A stretch of 64,000 bases of DNA from Archangium lansingense (GTDB taxonomy: Bacteria > Myxococcota > Myxococcia > Myxococcales > Myxococcaceae): positions 3,162,001-3,226,000 of the forward strand of contig NZ_JAPNKA010000001.1 of the NCBI RefSeq assembly GCF_026626635.1. Reading direction: 5' to 3'. Numbering within the stretch: the first letter of the stretch is position 1; each line of letters starts with the position of its first letter. The notes beneath the pieces were generated by a model that worked only from the letters and a program-made list of their open reading frames with translations, was not told the origin of the DNA and made no database searches. The translations under genes and the position numbers were made by a program. Below, in pieces: positions 42,729 to 51,410 of this stretch.

Positions 42729-43904
42729 ATGGTCGTCGACACACTCTCTCGTTATCAGGCCCGGCGTGCGCAGCTCATCCGGGGTGGTGCTTCCAACGGC
42801 GGTTCGCTCGAGGCGATTGGAGACGTTCTCCGGCGCGCCGAGCGGTTGGGCAGAGAGGGCGTCGAGCAGGCCCTTCGGGGGTTGACCCGCGCGGACATCG
42901 ACGGCTGGCTGCGGTCGCAGAAGCCCGAGGCACTTCAGCCCGCGCTGCTGCGCGCTGCGGAAGAAGCCGCCGAGGCCGCGCTGGGAGAGGAAGGCGAAGA
43001 AGCCGAGGTTTGGCGCACCTCCTCCATGGACGGACTTACCGCGCGCGACAGGGCCGAGTCCGCCGCGCGCGCCATCGGCGAGTGGGAATCAATTCATGGG
43101 GCGCTCGATGGAGAGGCGGCAGCGCGGTTGAAGGCGTTTCGCGACGGCCTGGGACGTCTGGATGCCGCGCTCCGTCCCAAGGCCCGCTGGTTCATCCCGT
43201 TGAATTCGCAACGCCGGGCTGAGCGCGACATCCTCGATACGGCCGAGCGGCCCCGGGCCTGGTGGTTCACGGAGCGCGCGGATTGTGACGACTTCCTCGC
43301 CGCGCTGAGCAGCCGGCCCGAGCGGCCAGGGCCGCACCTGCAGAGTTGCTCGGATTGCCGTGCGGACCTGGCGAATAGTGAGACCGTCGAAGTTCCCCCC
43401 AAGCGGCACCTGAGTGCGGATGACCTGTGGCGCTTCGACATGGGGTTGATGTCGGCCACGGAGCTGAACTGGGTGGATGGACATACGGAGAAATGCATCG
43501 AGTGTGCACAGGCCATCTGGGCGCTGGAGGAGGGAGACGAGGCCATCGAGCAGGCGCTGGACGAGCAGCCCGCCGCCTCGGCCCGCACCTCGCGCACCGC
43601 GGAGCCCCCCGCGCGCAGGCCCGGCGCCGCGCGCCATCCCGAGCAGCGTGAAGTCCTGGAGGAGCGGCGAGAGTTCCGCGTGGTGCTCGTGAGAGAGCGT
43701 CAGCGGGCCCGGCTCCTGGTTCAACCCCTCGCGGGGCGTGCCGTGACGGCGGCCGTCTTCCTGGCTCCCGGCAAGCCCTCGCTCAAGCCGCAACAAGGCC
43801 CTGAAGGTCTCCAGTTTGACCTCGGCACCGGTGGCGGTCGCAGCGCCCACCTCATGGTGCGGGTGGGCAACAACGAGATCTTCGAGCGCGACTTCTCCTT
43901 TTAG
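42729..43904 (+). CDS. Probable soluble zinc-binding anti-sigma-like protein
   Basis: 391 residues, 31 bases after the sigma gene. Two H-x3-C-x2-C motifs, His203-Cys207-Cys210 (HLQSCSDC) and His252-Cys256-Cys259 (HTEKCIEC), are of the ZAS anti-sigma type. The first half is helical, Ala/Glu-rich, perhaps an extended sigma-binding scaffold; the C-terminus is beta-rich (LVQPLAGRAVTAAVFLAPGK...HLMVRVGNNEIFERDFSF). Unlike most anti-sigmas there is no TM helix. Regulation by zinc or oxidation of the Cys residues is a possibility. Confidence 0.7.
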   Translation: MVVDTLSRYQARRAQLIRGGASNGGSLEAIGDVLRRAERLGREGVEQALRGLTRADIDGWLRSQKPEALQPALLRAAEEAAEAALGEEGEEAEVWRTSSMDGLTARDRAESAARAIGEWESIHGALDGEAAARLKAFRDGLGRLDAALRPKARWFIPLNSQRRAERDILDTAERPRAWWFTERADCDDFLAALSSRPERPGPHLQSCSDCRADLANSETVEVPPKRHLSADDLWRFDMGLMSATELNWVDGHTEKCIECAQAIWALEEGDEAIEQALDEQPAASARTSRTAEPPARRPGAARHPEQREVLEERREFRVVLVRERQRARLLVQPLAGRAVTAAVFLAPGKPSLKPQQGPEGLQFDLGTGGGRSAHLMVRVGNNEIFERDFSF

Positions 43905-43911
43905 GTACGCC

Positions 43912-44571
43912 CTACCGGCCGAGCTCCTGCAATTCTCCCGACGGAGCCAGCCGCACACCGCCAGGTGCCGTGTGCGCCAGGGAGACCATCGCCCTCGCGA
44001 CGGTGCGGGCCTCGATGGGGCGGCTGGCCAGCGGGCGCAGCAGGGGCGCGAGCACTCGCGAGGCGATGATGGCCGCGTGCTCACCCAGACGGCTCTCGGC
44101 GCGCTCGCCGAGCAGCAACGACGGCTGGAGGATGACGAGCGACTCGAAGCCCATGGCCTTGAGGGCCTCCTCCGTCTCTCCCTTCACGCGGTTGTAGAAG
44201 ACGCGCGAGCGCGCATTGGAGCCGAGCGCCGTCACCACGAGGAGGCGCCGCACGCCTGCCTTCTTCGCGGCGCTCGCGAAGGCCAGCACGGCGTCATGAT
44301 CCACGGCGCGGAAGGCCTCCTGGCTGCCAGCCTTCTTGATGGTGGTGCCCAGGGTGCAGAAGGCATCCTGGGCGGGCGGCAGCGCTTCATCGCCGAGCCG
44401 GGCGAAGTCCACGGTGTGCTGGACGAGCTTCGGGTGCTGCCGGGGCAGCGGACGGCGGCCCAGCGAGTGCACTTCCCGGTACCGCTGATCCTCGAGCAGC
44501 GCGTCGAGCAGAAAGCCTCCGACGAGCCCGCTCGCGCCGGCCACGAGCGCGGTGCGTGTTTGCGTTTCCAT
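43912..44571 (-). CDS. NAD(P)-binding Rossmann-fold oxidoreductase (atypical SDR, HTATIP2-like)
   Basis: 219 residues. GASGLVGGFLLDALLED at residues 9-25 is the NADP-binding loop (G-x-x-G-x-x-G), followed by GRRPL, which suits NADP. The segment AFCTLGTTIKKAGSQEAFRAVDHDAVLAFASAAKKAGVRRLLVVTALGSNARSRVFYNRVKGETEEAL resembles the HTATIP2/YbjT-type atypical SDR group with the active site Tyr-x-x-x-Lys (YNRVK). Role unknown, often linked to nucleotide-sugar or quinone reductions. The neighbouring sigma module converges on it. Confidence 0.85.
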   Translation of the reverse strand: METQTRTALVAGASGLVGGFLLDALLEDQRYREVHSLGRRPLPRQHPKLVQHTVDFARLGDEALPPAQDAFCTLGTTIKKAGSQEAFRAVDHDAVLAFASAAKKAGVRRLLVVTALGSNARSRVFYNRVKGETEEALKAMGFESLVILQPSLLLGERAESRLGEHAAIIASRVLAPLLRPLASRPIEARTVARAMVSLAHTAPGGVRLAPSGELQELGR

Positions 44572-44645
44572 GCGCGGGATGCTCAGCACAACCCGTGCGC
44601 TGGCGCCAGGGGCGCTTCAGCCTACTGTCCGACGGACTGGGTCGA

Positions 44646-45758
44646 CTAATGGTTGACGCGGGGCGGCTGGGCGACGCGATCCACCGGGGCCTGGGGATGA
44701 ATGACGCCACCGAGCTGGGCGGACAGCGGGCGGAAGTCGTTGGTGAGGAAGGCGATGACGAGCGGCAGCAACGGTGGGTTCTTGCTGAGCGCCATGCCAC
44801 AGATGTCGAGGTAGTCGCTCCCCTGGACGCCCCCCGCGACCCGGTAGCGGATGCAGCGCCCGTCGTCGCGGGGACGCTCGTCCTCGCGCACCAGCTCGCG
44901 CGAGTGGATGCCCTTCTTCATGACGAGCTTCTCGGCGCCCAGCTCGATGAACACCGGATCCACGCCCCACTGGCCCTGGATGAGGGTGGAGGGCCCGCCC
45001 GCCTTGATGGTGACGTTCAGCTCCTGGTTGGCCAGGGTGCCCTTCACCCTGTTGCCGTCCACCAGGGAGACCACGTGGGCGCGGTTGTCCTTCCAGGAGC
45101 CGTCCGGCTGCGGCAGGGCACGGTACGTGGGGGAGTCCACCTTCTCCGCGTTGAACCAGACCCCCCCGATGCGGCCGGCGGGCAGGGAGCGGGGCCTCTC
45201 GGCGATGAGATTGGTGACCGGCACCGAGGCGTCCACCGGCTCGAAGCGCACCGTGCCCATCCACGCCTTGCCCGTGCCGCTGAGCATCAGCCCGGCCATG
45301 ATGGCCTTGGCCTCCTGGGGCACGTCCAGCACCACCTCGTAGCGCTTGCACTGCGTGGTGCCCACCAGCGCACGCGACTGCATGTTGTCGAAGGCGAGCG
45401 GCTCCTTGGGGTCCTCCCCCTCTACGCGCATCCACAGGCCAGCCCAGCCCTGTACGTTCTCGGTGCGTACTACCGCCGAGAAGCGCAGCCGCTTGCCGCG
45501 GAAGGTCTGCGCGCCGAAGGCCTGCATGAAGGTGCCGTAACCAGAGGGAATCGCGTGCAGCGAGCGCAGGTACGCGCTGCGGTTGCCCTCGCACGGGTTC
45601 TCCGTGTCCAGGCCCGCCTCGTACAGCTTGGGGGTGCTCTCGGTGACGAACCACCCCTCGGGCAGGGCCTTCTTGTCCTCGGCGGCCGAGGCGGGGCCTC
45701 CCAGGGCGAGCACCGCCACCCAGAGGAGCGTCAGGATTTGCTTCATCCGGTCGGTCAT
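44646..45758 (-). CDS. Secreted protein with jelly-roll (galactose-binding-like) domain
   Basis: 370 residues with a clear signal peptide (LTLLWVAVLALGGPASA). Residues about 60-190 (GTFMQAFGAQTFRGKRLRFSAVVRTENVQGWAGLWMRVEG ... VLDVPQEAKAIMAGLMLSGTGKAWMGTVRFEPVD) look like a carbohydrate-binding jelly-roll domain. The second half is a separate beta-rich region with no recognised family. It is the last gene of a sigma/anti-sigma operon, separated by only 11 bases, so it is a probable target of that sigma factor. Confidence 0.7.
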   Translation of the reverse strand: MTDRMKQILTLLWVAVLALGGPASAAEDKKALPEGWFVTESTPKLYEAGLDTENPCEGNRSAYLRSLHAIPSGYGTFMQAFGAQTFRGKRLRFSAVVRTENVQGWAGLWMRVEGEDPKEPLAFDNMQSRALVGTTQCKRYEVVLDVPQEAKAIMAGLMLSGTGKAWMGTVRFEPVDASVPVTNLIAERPRSLPAGRIGGVWFNAEKVDSPTYRALPQPDGSWKDNRAHVVSLVDGNRVKGTLANQELNVTIKAGGPSTLIQGQWGVDPVFIELGAEKLVMKKGIHSRELVREDERPRDDGRCIRYRVAGGVQGSDYLDICGMALSKNPPLLPLVIAFLTNDFRPLSAQLGGVIHPQAPVDRVAQPPRVNH

Positions 45759-45769
45759 GGCGGTGCCTT

Positions 45770-46309
45770 TCACAGCGGATAGGGCCCGGTGGCGCTCAGC
45801 GCGTCCGTTGGAATTCCCGAGTGGCCTTCGTAGCGGGGCACCTCGCCCACGCCCTGGGGGTACTGCACCAGCAGCCCGCGCGCCAGCGCCTCCGAGGCAC
45901 AGGTTTCCTGGCTCGTGAGATCCGGGCAGGCGACCAGCCGCTCGGGCAGTTCGGGGAGCTCCATCGGCAGCGCCATCACGGGGAAGTCCTCGTCCTGGGG
46001 CTGCGGCTGCATGGCCTGCTCGGGGCGGAGGACGAGGAGAGTCACCGCCGCCGCGGCCGCCATCATCACCCCCGCGGCGGCGGACACCCTGGGACGGTTC
46101 CAGCGGGCAGGGCGGATGACCCGGGCCTCCTGGACGGGGGCCTGGGCCACCTCGCGCAGCTGCTCCTCCAGCAGGGCCTCGCGCTGGAGGATGAGGGCAC
46201 AGGGCGGGCAGGCGATGGTGTGGGCCTCGAGGGCCGCCGCGGCTTCCGGCTGCAATGCACCCAGCACGTACTGCTCGGCGTCGGCGGGGTGGATGTGCGG
46301 CTGGTTCAT
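45770..46309 (-). CDS. Membrane-anchored zinc anti-sigma factor
   Basis: 179 residues from the ATG at 46309, whose ATGA overlaps the sigma stop. The N-terminus carries a ZAS motif (HTIACPPC: His-x3-Cys-x2-Cys) with the nearby HIHPADAEQYVLGALQPEAAAALEAH helix. One TM helix (VSAAAGVMMAAAAAVTLLVL) divides it from a periplasmic region (about 80 residues), so an outside signal is likely passed to the sigma factor. This is the classical one-TM anti-sigma layout. Confidence 0.85.
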   Translation of the reverse strand: MNQPHIHPADAEQYVLGALQPEAAAALEAHTIACPPCALILQREALLEEQLREVAQAPVQEARVIRPARWNRPRVSAAAGVMMAAAAAVTLLVLRPEQAMQPQPQDEDFPVMALPMELPELPERLVACPDLTSQETCASEALARGLLVQYPQGVGEVPRYEGHSGIPTDALSATGPYPL

Positions 46310-47025
46310 GATGCTTCCTCCTCGAGGGCGCCCCGCAGCTTCTTGCGGACCTCGCACAGGATTTGACGGACGCGCTGCACGGACAAGCCGGCGCGCGCGG
46401 CCACTTCGGCGTGCGGCAGCTCTTGGCCGTCACACGCCAGTTGAAAGACACGCTGAGCACTCGTCGAGCACTCGCGCAGGGCCGCCTGGGCCCGGGCCAG
46501 CTGTTCCTCGGAAAGCAGGCGCCGCTCGGCGGACACCGAGGGGTCCACCGGGTGGTGGGACTCGGGCAGCTCCTCCACCGGGCCGGCCAGGGACTCGCGG
46601 CGGGCCCGGCGCGCCTCGTCGGCGGCGAGGAAGGCCGCCTGGGTGAGGGCGAGGTTGGGTAGGCGCAGCTCGGTGAGCATCCCCTTCTGCTGCTGCTGGA
46701 TGAGCCGGGTCCACGTCTCCTGGGCGATCTCCTGGGCCCGGTCCACCCGGACCCCCCGGGCCAGCAGCGAGACCACGACGCGGTGGTGGTAGCGGGAGAT
46801 GAGGGCGTTCCAGGCGGCACGCTCCCCGTTCAGGGCGCGTCGTGCGAGCTCGGCCTCGTCCTCCAGCGCACTCCCCCCCGGTCGCGCGCTCTCCTCCGGC
46901 TGTCGCACCACGCTCCGAATTGGTTGCACCAAGGCCACACCCATTGTGTCTTCCCGAGCTTCCACGGGCCCGCCGGGGTCTCGCTGCTGCCCGGTGCCTG
47001 GGAAACGTCCCGTGTCGGTGGACAT
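46306..47025 (-). CDS. ECF sigma factor
   Basis: 239 residues if the upstream ATG at 47025 is used; the ATG at 46944, preceded by GGGAAG, gives 212 and may be the true start. Region 2: AWNALISRYHHRVVVSLLARGVRVDRAQEIAQETWTRLIQQQ. Region 4: ALRECSTSAQRVFQLACDGQELPHAEVAARAGLSVQRVRQILCEVRKKL. It is the first gene of a translationally coupled trio with its anti-sigma and a secreted protein. The N-terminal extension is Pro/Gly-rich and may not be translated. Confidence 0.85.
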   Translation of the reverse strand: MSTDTGRFPGTGQQRDPGGPVEAREDTMGVALVQPIRSVVRQPEESARPGGSALEDEAELARRALNGERAAWNALISRYHHRVVVSLLARGVRVDRAQEIAQETWTRLIQQQQKGMLTELRLPNLALTQAAFLAADEARRARRESLAGPVEELPESHHPVDPSVSAERRLLSEEQLARAQAALRECSTSAQRVFQLACDGQELPHAEVAARAGLSVQRVRQILCEVRKKLRGALEEEAS

Positions 47026-47049
47026 ATCGGAGGGGGGTGGCGGGGGGCG

Positions 47050-47520
47050 TCAGTTGAAGGCTGGGCTCTCTCCCGAGGCCCACTTCATCTGGGACAGCTT
47101 GACCACCCCCTGGCAGCGGGCACACACCTGCCCCTTGTCGTCGTACATCCGGGCGGAGGCGAAGAGGGTGGAGGTGCCGACGCTGTCGATGGTGGCCTCG
47201 GCACGGACGACGTTGCCGCGGAGGGGCCGCTCGAAGCTGATGGAGAGCTGCATGGTGGCGGCGCGGCGGGTGGGGTCCACCAGGGCGGGGGTGCAGCCGA
47301 TGGCGTAATCGAAGAGGGCGGAGATGATGCCCCCGTTGATGGCGGCGGTGCCCAGCCCGCCCCGGTGCTCGGGACGGACCTCGGAGAGGGCAACGACCAC
47401 CTTTTCACCCTGGGGAAAGCTCAACCGCGCTCCGAACAGACGCATGGTCTGACTCTGGTTGAACTGTTCGGCGTAGCGGTCCAGTTGCTCCTGGCTCGGA
47501 CGGGTGTCTGCTTCGGACAT
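47050..47520 (-). CDS. Hot-dog fold thioesterase (PaaI-like)
   Basis: 156 residues. The hot-dog core runs RLFGARLSFPQGEKVVVALSEVRPEHRGGLGTAAINGGIISALFDYAIGCTPA, with catalytic Asn/Gly region INGGIISALFD, then MQLSISFERPLRGNVVRAEATI and LFASARMYDDKGQVCARCQGVVKL. Members hydrolyse acyl-CoA thioesters. A Cys-x2-Cys (CARCQG) near the end is unusual. It ends before the sigma gene by about 25-100 bases, so it may head or lie outside that operon. Confidence 0.85.
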   Translation of the reverse strand: MSEADTRPSQEQLDRYAEQFNQSQTMRLFGARLSFPQGEKVVVALSEVRPEHRGGLGTAAINGGIISALFDYAIGCTPALVDPTRRAATMQLSISFERPLRGNVVRAEATIDSVGTSTLFASARMYDDKGQVCARCQGVVKLSQMKWASGESPAFN

Positions 47521-47549
47521 GGCGCGACTCTACTGGTAGAACGTCGTCC

Positions 47550-48908
47550 ATGCCTCGCCTGCCGCGTCTGTCCGTCCTTGTCCTGCTGGCCTTCTCGGGA
47601 TGCACGGAGTTGCGCGGCTGTGGGGCATCCGAGCCAGCTCCGGCCGCTGTCGCCGTAGCCCCGGACGCCGGGACGCCGGACGCCTCCACTCCCAGTGTGG
47701 CTCTCCCGCCGCCCGAGGCCCGCTACGCGAAGAAGTGGCTGGTCATCGTCCACTCCTCGTCCGTCCCGGGGGAGGGGAGCGAGGTGCTGGAGGCGATGAG
47801 GGAGAAGGGGTTGCCCGCGGAGCCCCTGCGGCTGTCCACCAACGCCTTCCGGGACCTGCGCCCGTGTCTGGAGGTGGTGGTGGCGAAGGTGTTTGCGGCG
47901 AGGGCGGAGGCGGAGGCCTTCCGGAAGCAGCTCTCCGAGGCGGGGGTGGAGGCGTACGTGAAGAACGCCGGGCCGCTGGAGCCCGAGCGGGAGCGCCGGG
48001 ATGCTACCTGTCGCGCCGAGGCCGAGGCCCATGCTGCCCGTGCCGAGGCCCTGAACCGGCGGACGGTGCCGCGCTTCGTGGAGTCGCACGCCGGGCGCAC
48101 CTTCATGCTGCTGGGTGAGGGGACCACGAGCGTCGCGCTCGAGCCGGTGGACGCGCGCCGGAGCGTCTGGATGGCTTCGGTGGAGGAGGACCCCATGGGC
48201 CTGTTCGTGAAGGGGGACACGGTGGACCTCTACGGCGCGGCCGGGCCCGTCCAGGCGGGCTGTACGGTGAAGGGGTTCGCGTGGATCAACCGGGGCGTGC
48301 CCCACTTCGGCTACTTCCAGCAGGAGCCGCCGCCCGAGGCTCCGGGCTGTGGCCGGCCCTGGGCCTTCGCCGAGCTGGACTGCTCGGTGGCGCCGGACGT
48401 GCTGGCGTTCGCCCTGCCCGCGGGCTCGAAGGCGCCGGTGTTCTTCGAGGCCAGTGAGGGGCCCTCCGCCGAGACTCTGGCTGCTCAGGAGGAAGCGCTC
48501 CGGCGCTCTGCGCGTTTTGCCGCGCTGCGCTCCGAGGGCTCCATCCAGGCGGAGCAGGTGCAAGAGAGACTGAGCCAGGAGGTGAAGGCGTTCCGCTTCG
48601 CCTCTGGGGACACTCATGCCGTCTTCACGGTGGCGCGCTTCCGCACGGGCGAGGGCAACTCGGTGTGCGGCAGCGACTACAACCAGCAGGTCACCCGGGC
48701 CGTGGTGCTGGGGCCGGGCGGGGAGCGGACGCTCGGTCGCGAGGAGCTGGCGGGCGAGGACGTGGTGGGGGTGCTGGACCTGGAGGGGGACGGGAAGGTG
48801 GAGCTGCTCGTGCAGGAGTCCTGGCCCTCGCAGGCGGTGCGGCTGCTGAAGGAGGACGGCTCCGAGCTGGCCGGGGCGGTGGTGGAGAACTGCGACTGCG
48901 GGTGTTGA
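47550..48908 (+). CDS. Lipoprotein with SPOR-like segment
   Basis: 452 residues with a short lipoprotein signal (VLVLLAFSGC). Residues 60-135 include KKWLVIVHSSSVPGEGSEVLEAMREKGLPAEPLRL... ARAEAEAFRKQLSEAGVEAYVKNAG, similar in pattern to SPOR domains that bind glycan strands. A coiled-coil-like Ala/Glu stretch and mixed beta regions follow; the C-terminal part ends in the Cys-rich ENCDCGC. Function unknown. It is divergent from the thioesterase with only 29 bases between starts, so promoters overlap. Confidence 0.7.
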   Translation: MPRLPRLSVLVLLAFSGCTELRGCGASEPAPAAVAVAPDAGTPDASTPSVALPPPEARYAKKWLVIVHSSSVPGEGSEVLEAMREKGLPAEPLRLSTNAFRDLRPCLEVVVAKVFAARAEAEAFRKQLSEAGVEAYVKNAGPLEPERERRDATCRAEAEAHAARAEALNRRTVPRFVESHAGRTFMLLGEGTTSVALEPVDARRSVWMASVEEDPMGLFVKGDTVDLYGAAGPVQAGCTVKGFAWINRGVPHFGYFQQEPPPEAPGCGRPWAFAELDCSVAPDVLAFALPAGSKAPVFFEASEGPSAETLAAQEEALRRSARFAALRSEGSIQAEQVQERLSQEVKAFRFASGDTHAVFTVARFRTGEGNSVCGSDYNQQVTRAVVLGPGGERTLGREELAGEDVVGVLDLEGDGKVELLVQESWPSQAVRLLKEDGSELAGAVVENCDCGC

Positions 48909-49000
48909 GACGCCTCGGAAATGCTCCCCCGTAGGGCAGGCGGGCGAGTCCCTGCGTGGAACGTCCTTCCACTCGGACGGAAACTCGTTAGAAGCAGGGT

Positions 49001-51397
49001 TTGCCTCTAGAAAAGCACCTTGCCTTGAACGCCGACGAACTCCTCAAAGACCTGAACGATCCCCAGAAGGAAGCGGTCCTCCACGGGGATGGTCCGCTCC
49101 TCGTCCTGTCGGGCGCGGGCAGCGGCAAGACGCGCGTCATCACCCGCCGGGTGGCTCACCTGGTGAAGGTGCGGGGCGTCTTCCCCTGGCGCATCCTCGC
49201 CGTCACCTTCACCAACAAGGCCGCGCGCGAGATGCGGGAGCGGCTCTTCCATCTGCTCGGGGCCCAGGCGCACGAGTTGGTGGTGAGCACCTTTCACTCC
49301 TCGTCGGCGATGATCCTCCGCCGCGTCCTCCGGGACGAGTCGGTGGGGCGGGATGAGTCGCTGGAGTCGGTGGTGGGCGGACTCACCCCCTCGTTCGTCA
49401 TCTACGATGATGGAGACCAGCTCCAGCTCGTGAAGCGCGCCATGCGCGAGGTCCGCGTGGACCCCGTCATGCAGCCGCGGGAGATCCTCCACCGCATCGA
49501 CCAGGAGAAGAACGCGGCGCGCCTCCCGGACGACATGGAGGTGGACACGGAAGACCTGCGCGGGATGGTGGTGCAGAAGACCTACCGGGCCTACCAGCGG
49601 CTGTTGCGCGCGGCGAACGCGGTGGACTTCGGCGACCTGCTCCTGCTGCTGGTGGCGCTCTTCCGCAAGCGCCCGGATGTGGCGGACCAGTACCGGCGAC
49701 GCTTCCAGCACATCCTGGTGGACGAGTTCCAGGACACCAACCCGGTGCAGTACGAGCTGCTGCGCCTGCTGGCGCCCCCGGAGCGGCGGCCCAACCTGGT
49801 GGTGGTGGGCGATGACGACCAGTCCATCTACCGCTGGCGTGGAGCGAGCGTGGACAACATCCTCGGGTTTCCGGAGTCGTACGCGGGCGCCCGGGTGGTG
49901 AAGCTGGAGCAGAACTACCGCTCGGACCAGAACATCCTGGACGCGGCGCATGCGGTCATCGCGCGCAACACGCGGCGCATGCCGAAGAAGCTGTGGAGCG
50001 ATCGGCCCAAGGGCGAGAACCTCTCGCTGATGATGAACCGGGACGAGCGCGCCGAGGCCCAGGACGTGGCGCGCCGCATCCACGAACTGCAGCGCGAGGG
50101 CTTCATCAAGTACGCGGGGATGGCGGTGTTCTACCGCACCAACGCGCAGAGCCGCGTGCTGGAAGAGGCGCTGCGGCTGGCGCGGGTGCCGTACACGCTG
50201 GTGAGCGGGCGCAGCTTCTACGACCGGGCCGAAGTGCGGGACGCGGCGGCCTACCTGCGGCTGATGGTGAACCCGCGCTCGGACGCGGACCTGCTGCGCA
50301 TCATCAACACGCCAGCGCGCGGTATCGGCGACACCACGGTGGAGCGGCTGGTGGACTGGGCCCAACAGGCGGGGGTGAGCCTGTACGAGGCCACCGCGGC
50401 GCCCGAGCGGATTACCGGCCTCAACTCGGCGGCGGTGCGCCGGCTCACCGGCTTCCACGCGGTGGTGTCCTCGCTGCACGCCTACGCGCAGGAGTCCAAG
50501 GACGCGGCGAGCGCGGTGGACCAGATGCTGAGGGAGACGCTCCTGGTGGACTCGCTCGTCACGGAGGGCAGTGACGAGTCGCTGACGCGGGCGGAGAACC
50601 TGCGAGAGTTCCTGGGTGCCGCGCAGGAGTTCGACCTGAACCGTGCAGCCGCGGCGGTGGCGGCGTCGTCGGTGGGGGACGAGGAAGGCGCGATGCCCGC
50701 GAGACCTCCGGAGGAGGAGGGCCTGGACGACTCGCCCCTTACGGCGGACGTGCCCCCGCTCAATGCCTTCCTGGAGCAGATCAGCCTGGTGGGCGAGGCG
50801 GATGCGGAGGTGGGCGAGGGTCGGGTGGCGTTGATGACGCTGCACGCGGCGAAGGGGCTCGAGTTCGATGCGGTGTTCATCACCGGCATGGAGGACGGCG
50901 TCTTCCCGCACTCGCGCTCGCTGGCGGCGGATGACCCGGACGGGGAGGAGATGGCCGAGGAACGGCGGCTCTGCTACGTGGGCTTCACGCGCGCGCGCAA
51001 GAGGCTGTTCGTGAGCCTGGCGCAGTGCCGCTCGCTGTTCGGCGAGCTGCGCTACAACCCGCCCTCGCGCTTCCTGCGGGAGGTGCCGCAGTCGCTCTTC
51101 GGCTTCGCGGAGCAGGAGTTGGAGACACCGGCGCCGAAGGCGTCGCCGATGATGACGCGCAAGCGCAACTGGGCCGAGGAGGACGATGGCCCGCGCATCG
51201 ACCGTTCCTACTCCCAGACGTCGGACATGGACGGCGTGAGCGGAGACGTGCGCGGGATGCGGGTGCGCCACGAGCAGTTCGGCATGGGGCGCATCGTGTC
51301 GACGGACGGCAGCGGACCCAACGCGAAGGTGACGGTGGAGTTCGGTGGGGGCGTGGGCCTCAAGCGCGTCATCGCCCGCTTCCTGATGCCGGGGTGA
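49001..51397 (+). CDS. pcrA: UvrD/PcrA-type superfamily 1 DNA helicase
   Basis: 798 residues with all SF1A motifs: Q motif LNDPQKEAV, Walker A GAGSGKT, TFTNKAAREMRERL, motif II VDEFQDTN, motif III GDDDQSIYRWRGA, motif IV NYRSDQNI, VALMTLHAAKGLEFDAVF and motif VI RRLCYVGFTRARKRL. The C-terminal YRHEQFGMGRIVS-type region (MRVRHEQFGMGRIVSTDGSG) is the Tudor-like RNA polymerase-binding end of UvrD/PcrA. The initiator appears to be TTG at 49001; no ATG precedes the Q motif. It unwinds 3'-5' in repair and conflict resolution. Confidence 0.95.
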   Translation: MPLEKHLALNADELLKDLNDPQKEAVLHGDGPLLVLSGAGSGKTRVITRRVAHLVKVRGVFPWRILAVTFTNKAAREMRERLFHLLGAQAHELVVSTFHSSSAMILRRVLRDESVGRDESLESVVGGLTPSFVIYDDGDQLQLVKRAMREVRVDPVMQPREILHRIDQEKNAARLPDDMEVDTEDLRGMVVQKTYRAYQRLLRAANAVDFGDLLLLLVALFRKRPDVADQYRRRFQHILVDEFQDTNPVQYELLRLLAPPERRPNLVVVGDDDQSIYRWRGASVDNILGFPESYAGARVVKLEQNYRSDQNILDAAHAVIARNTRRMPKKLWSDRPKGENLSLMMNRDERAEAQDVARRIHELQREGFIKYAGMAVFYRTNAQSRVLEEALRLARVPYTLVSGRSFYDRAEVRDAAAYLRLMVNPRSDADLLRIINTPARGIGDTTVERLVDWAQQAGVSLYEATAAPERITGLNSAAVRRLTGFHAVVSSLHAYAQESKDAASAVDQMLRETLLVDSLVTEGSDESLTRAENLREFLGAAQEFDLNRAAAAVAASSVGDEEGAMPARPPEEEGLDDSPLTADVPPLNAFLEQISLVGEADAEVGEGRVALMTLHAAKGLEFDAVFITGMEDGVFPHSRSLAADDPDGEEMAEERRLCYVGFTRARKRLFVSLAQCRSLFGELRYNPPSRFLREVPQSLFGFAEQELETPAPKASPMMTRKRNWAEEDDGPRIDRSYSQTSDMDGVSGDVRGMRVRHEQFGMGRIVSTDGSGPNAKVTVEFGGGVGLKRVIARFLMPG

Positions 51398-51410
51398 GGG
51401 AACGTTGTTG

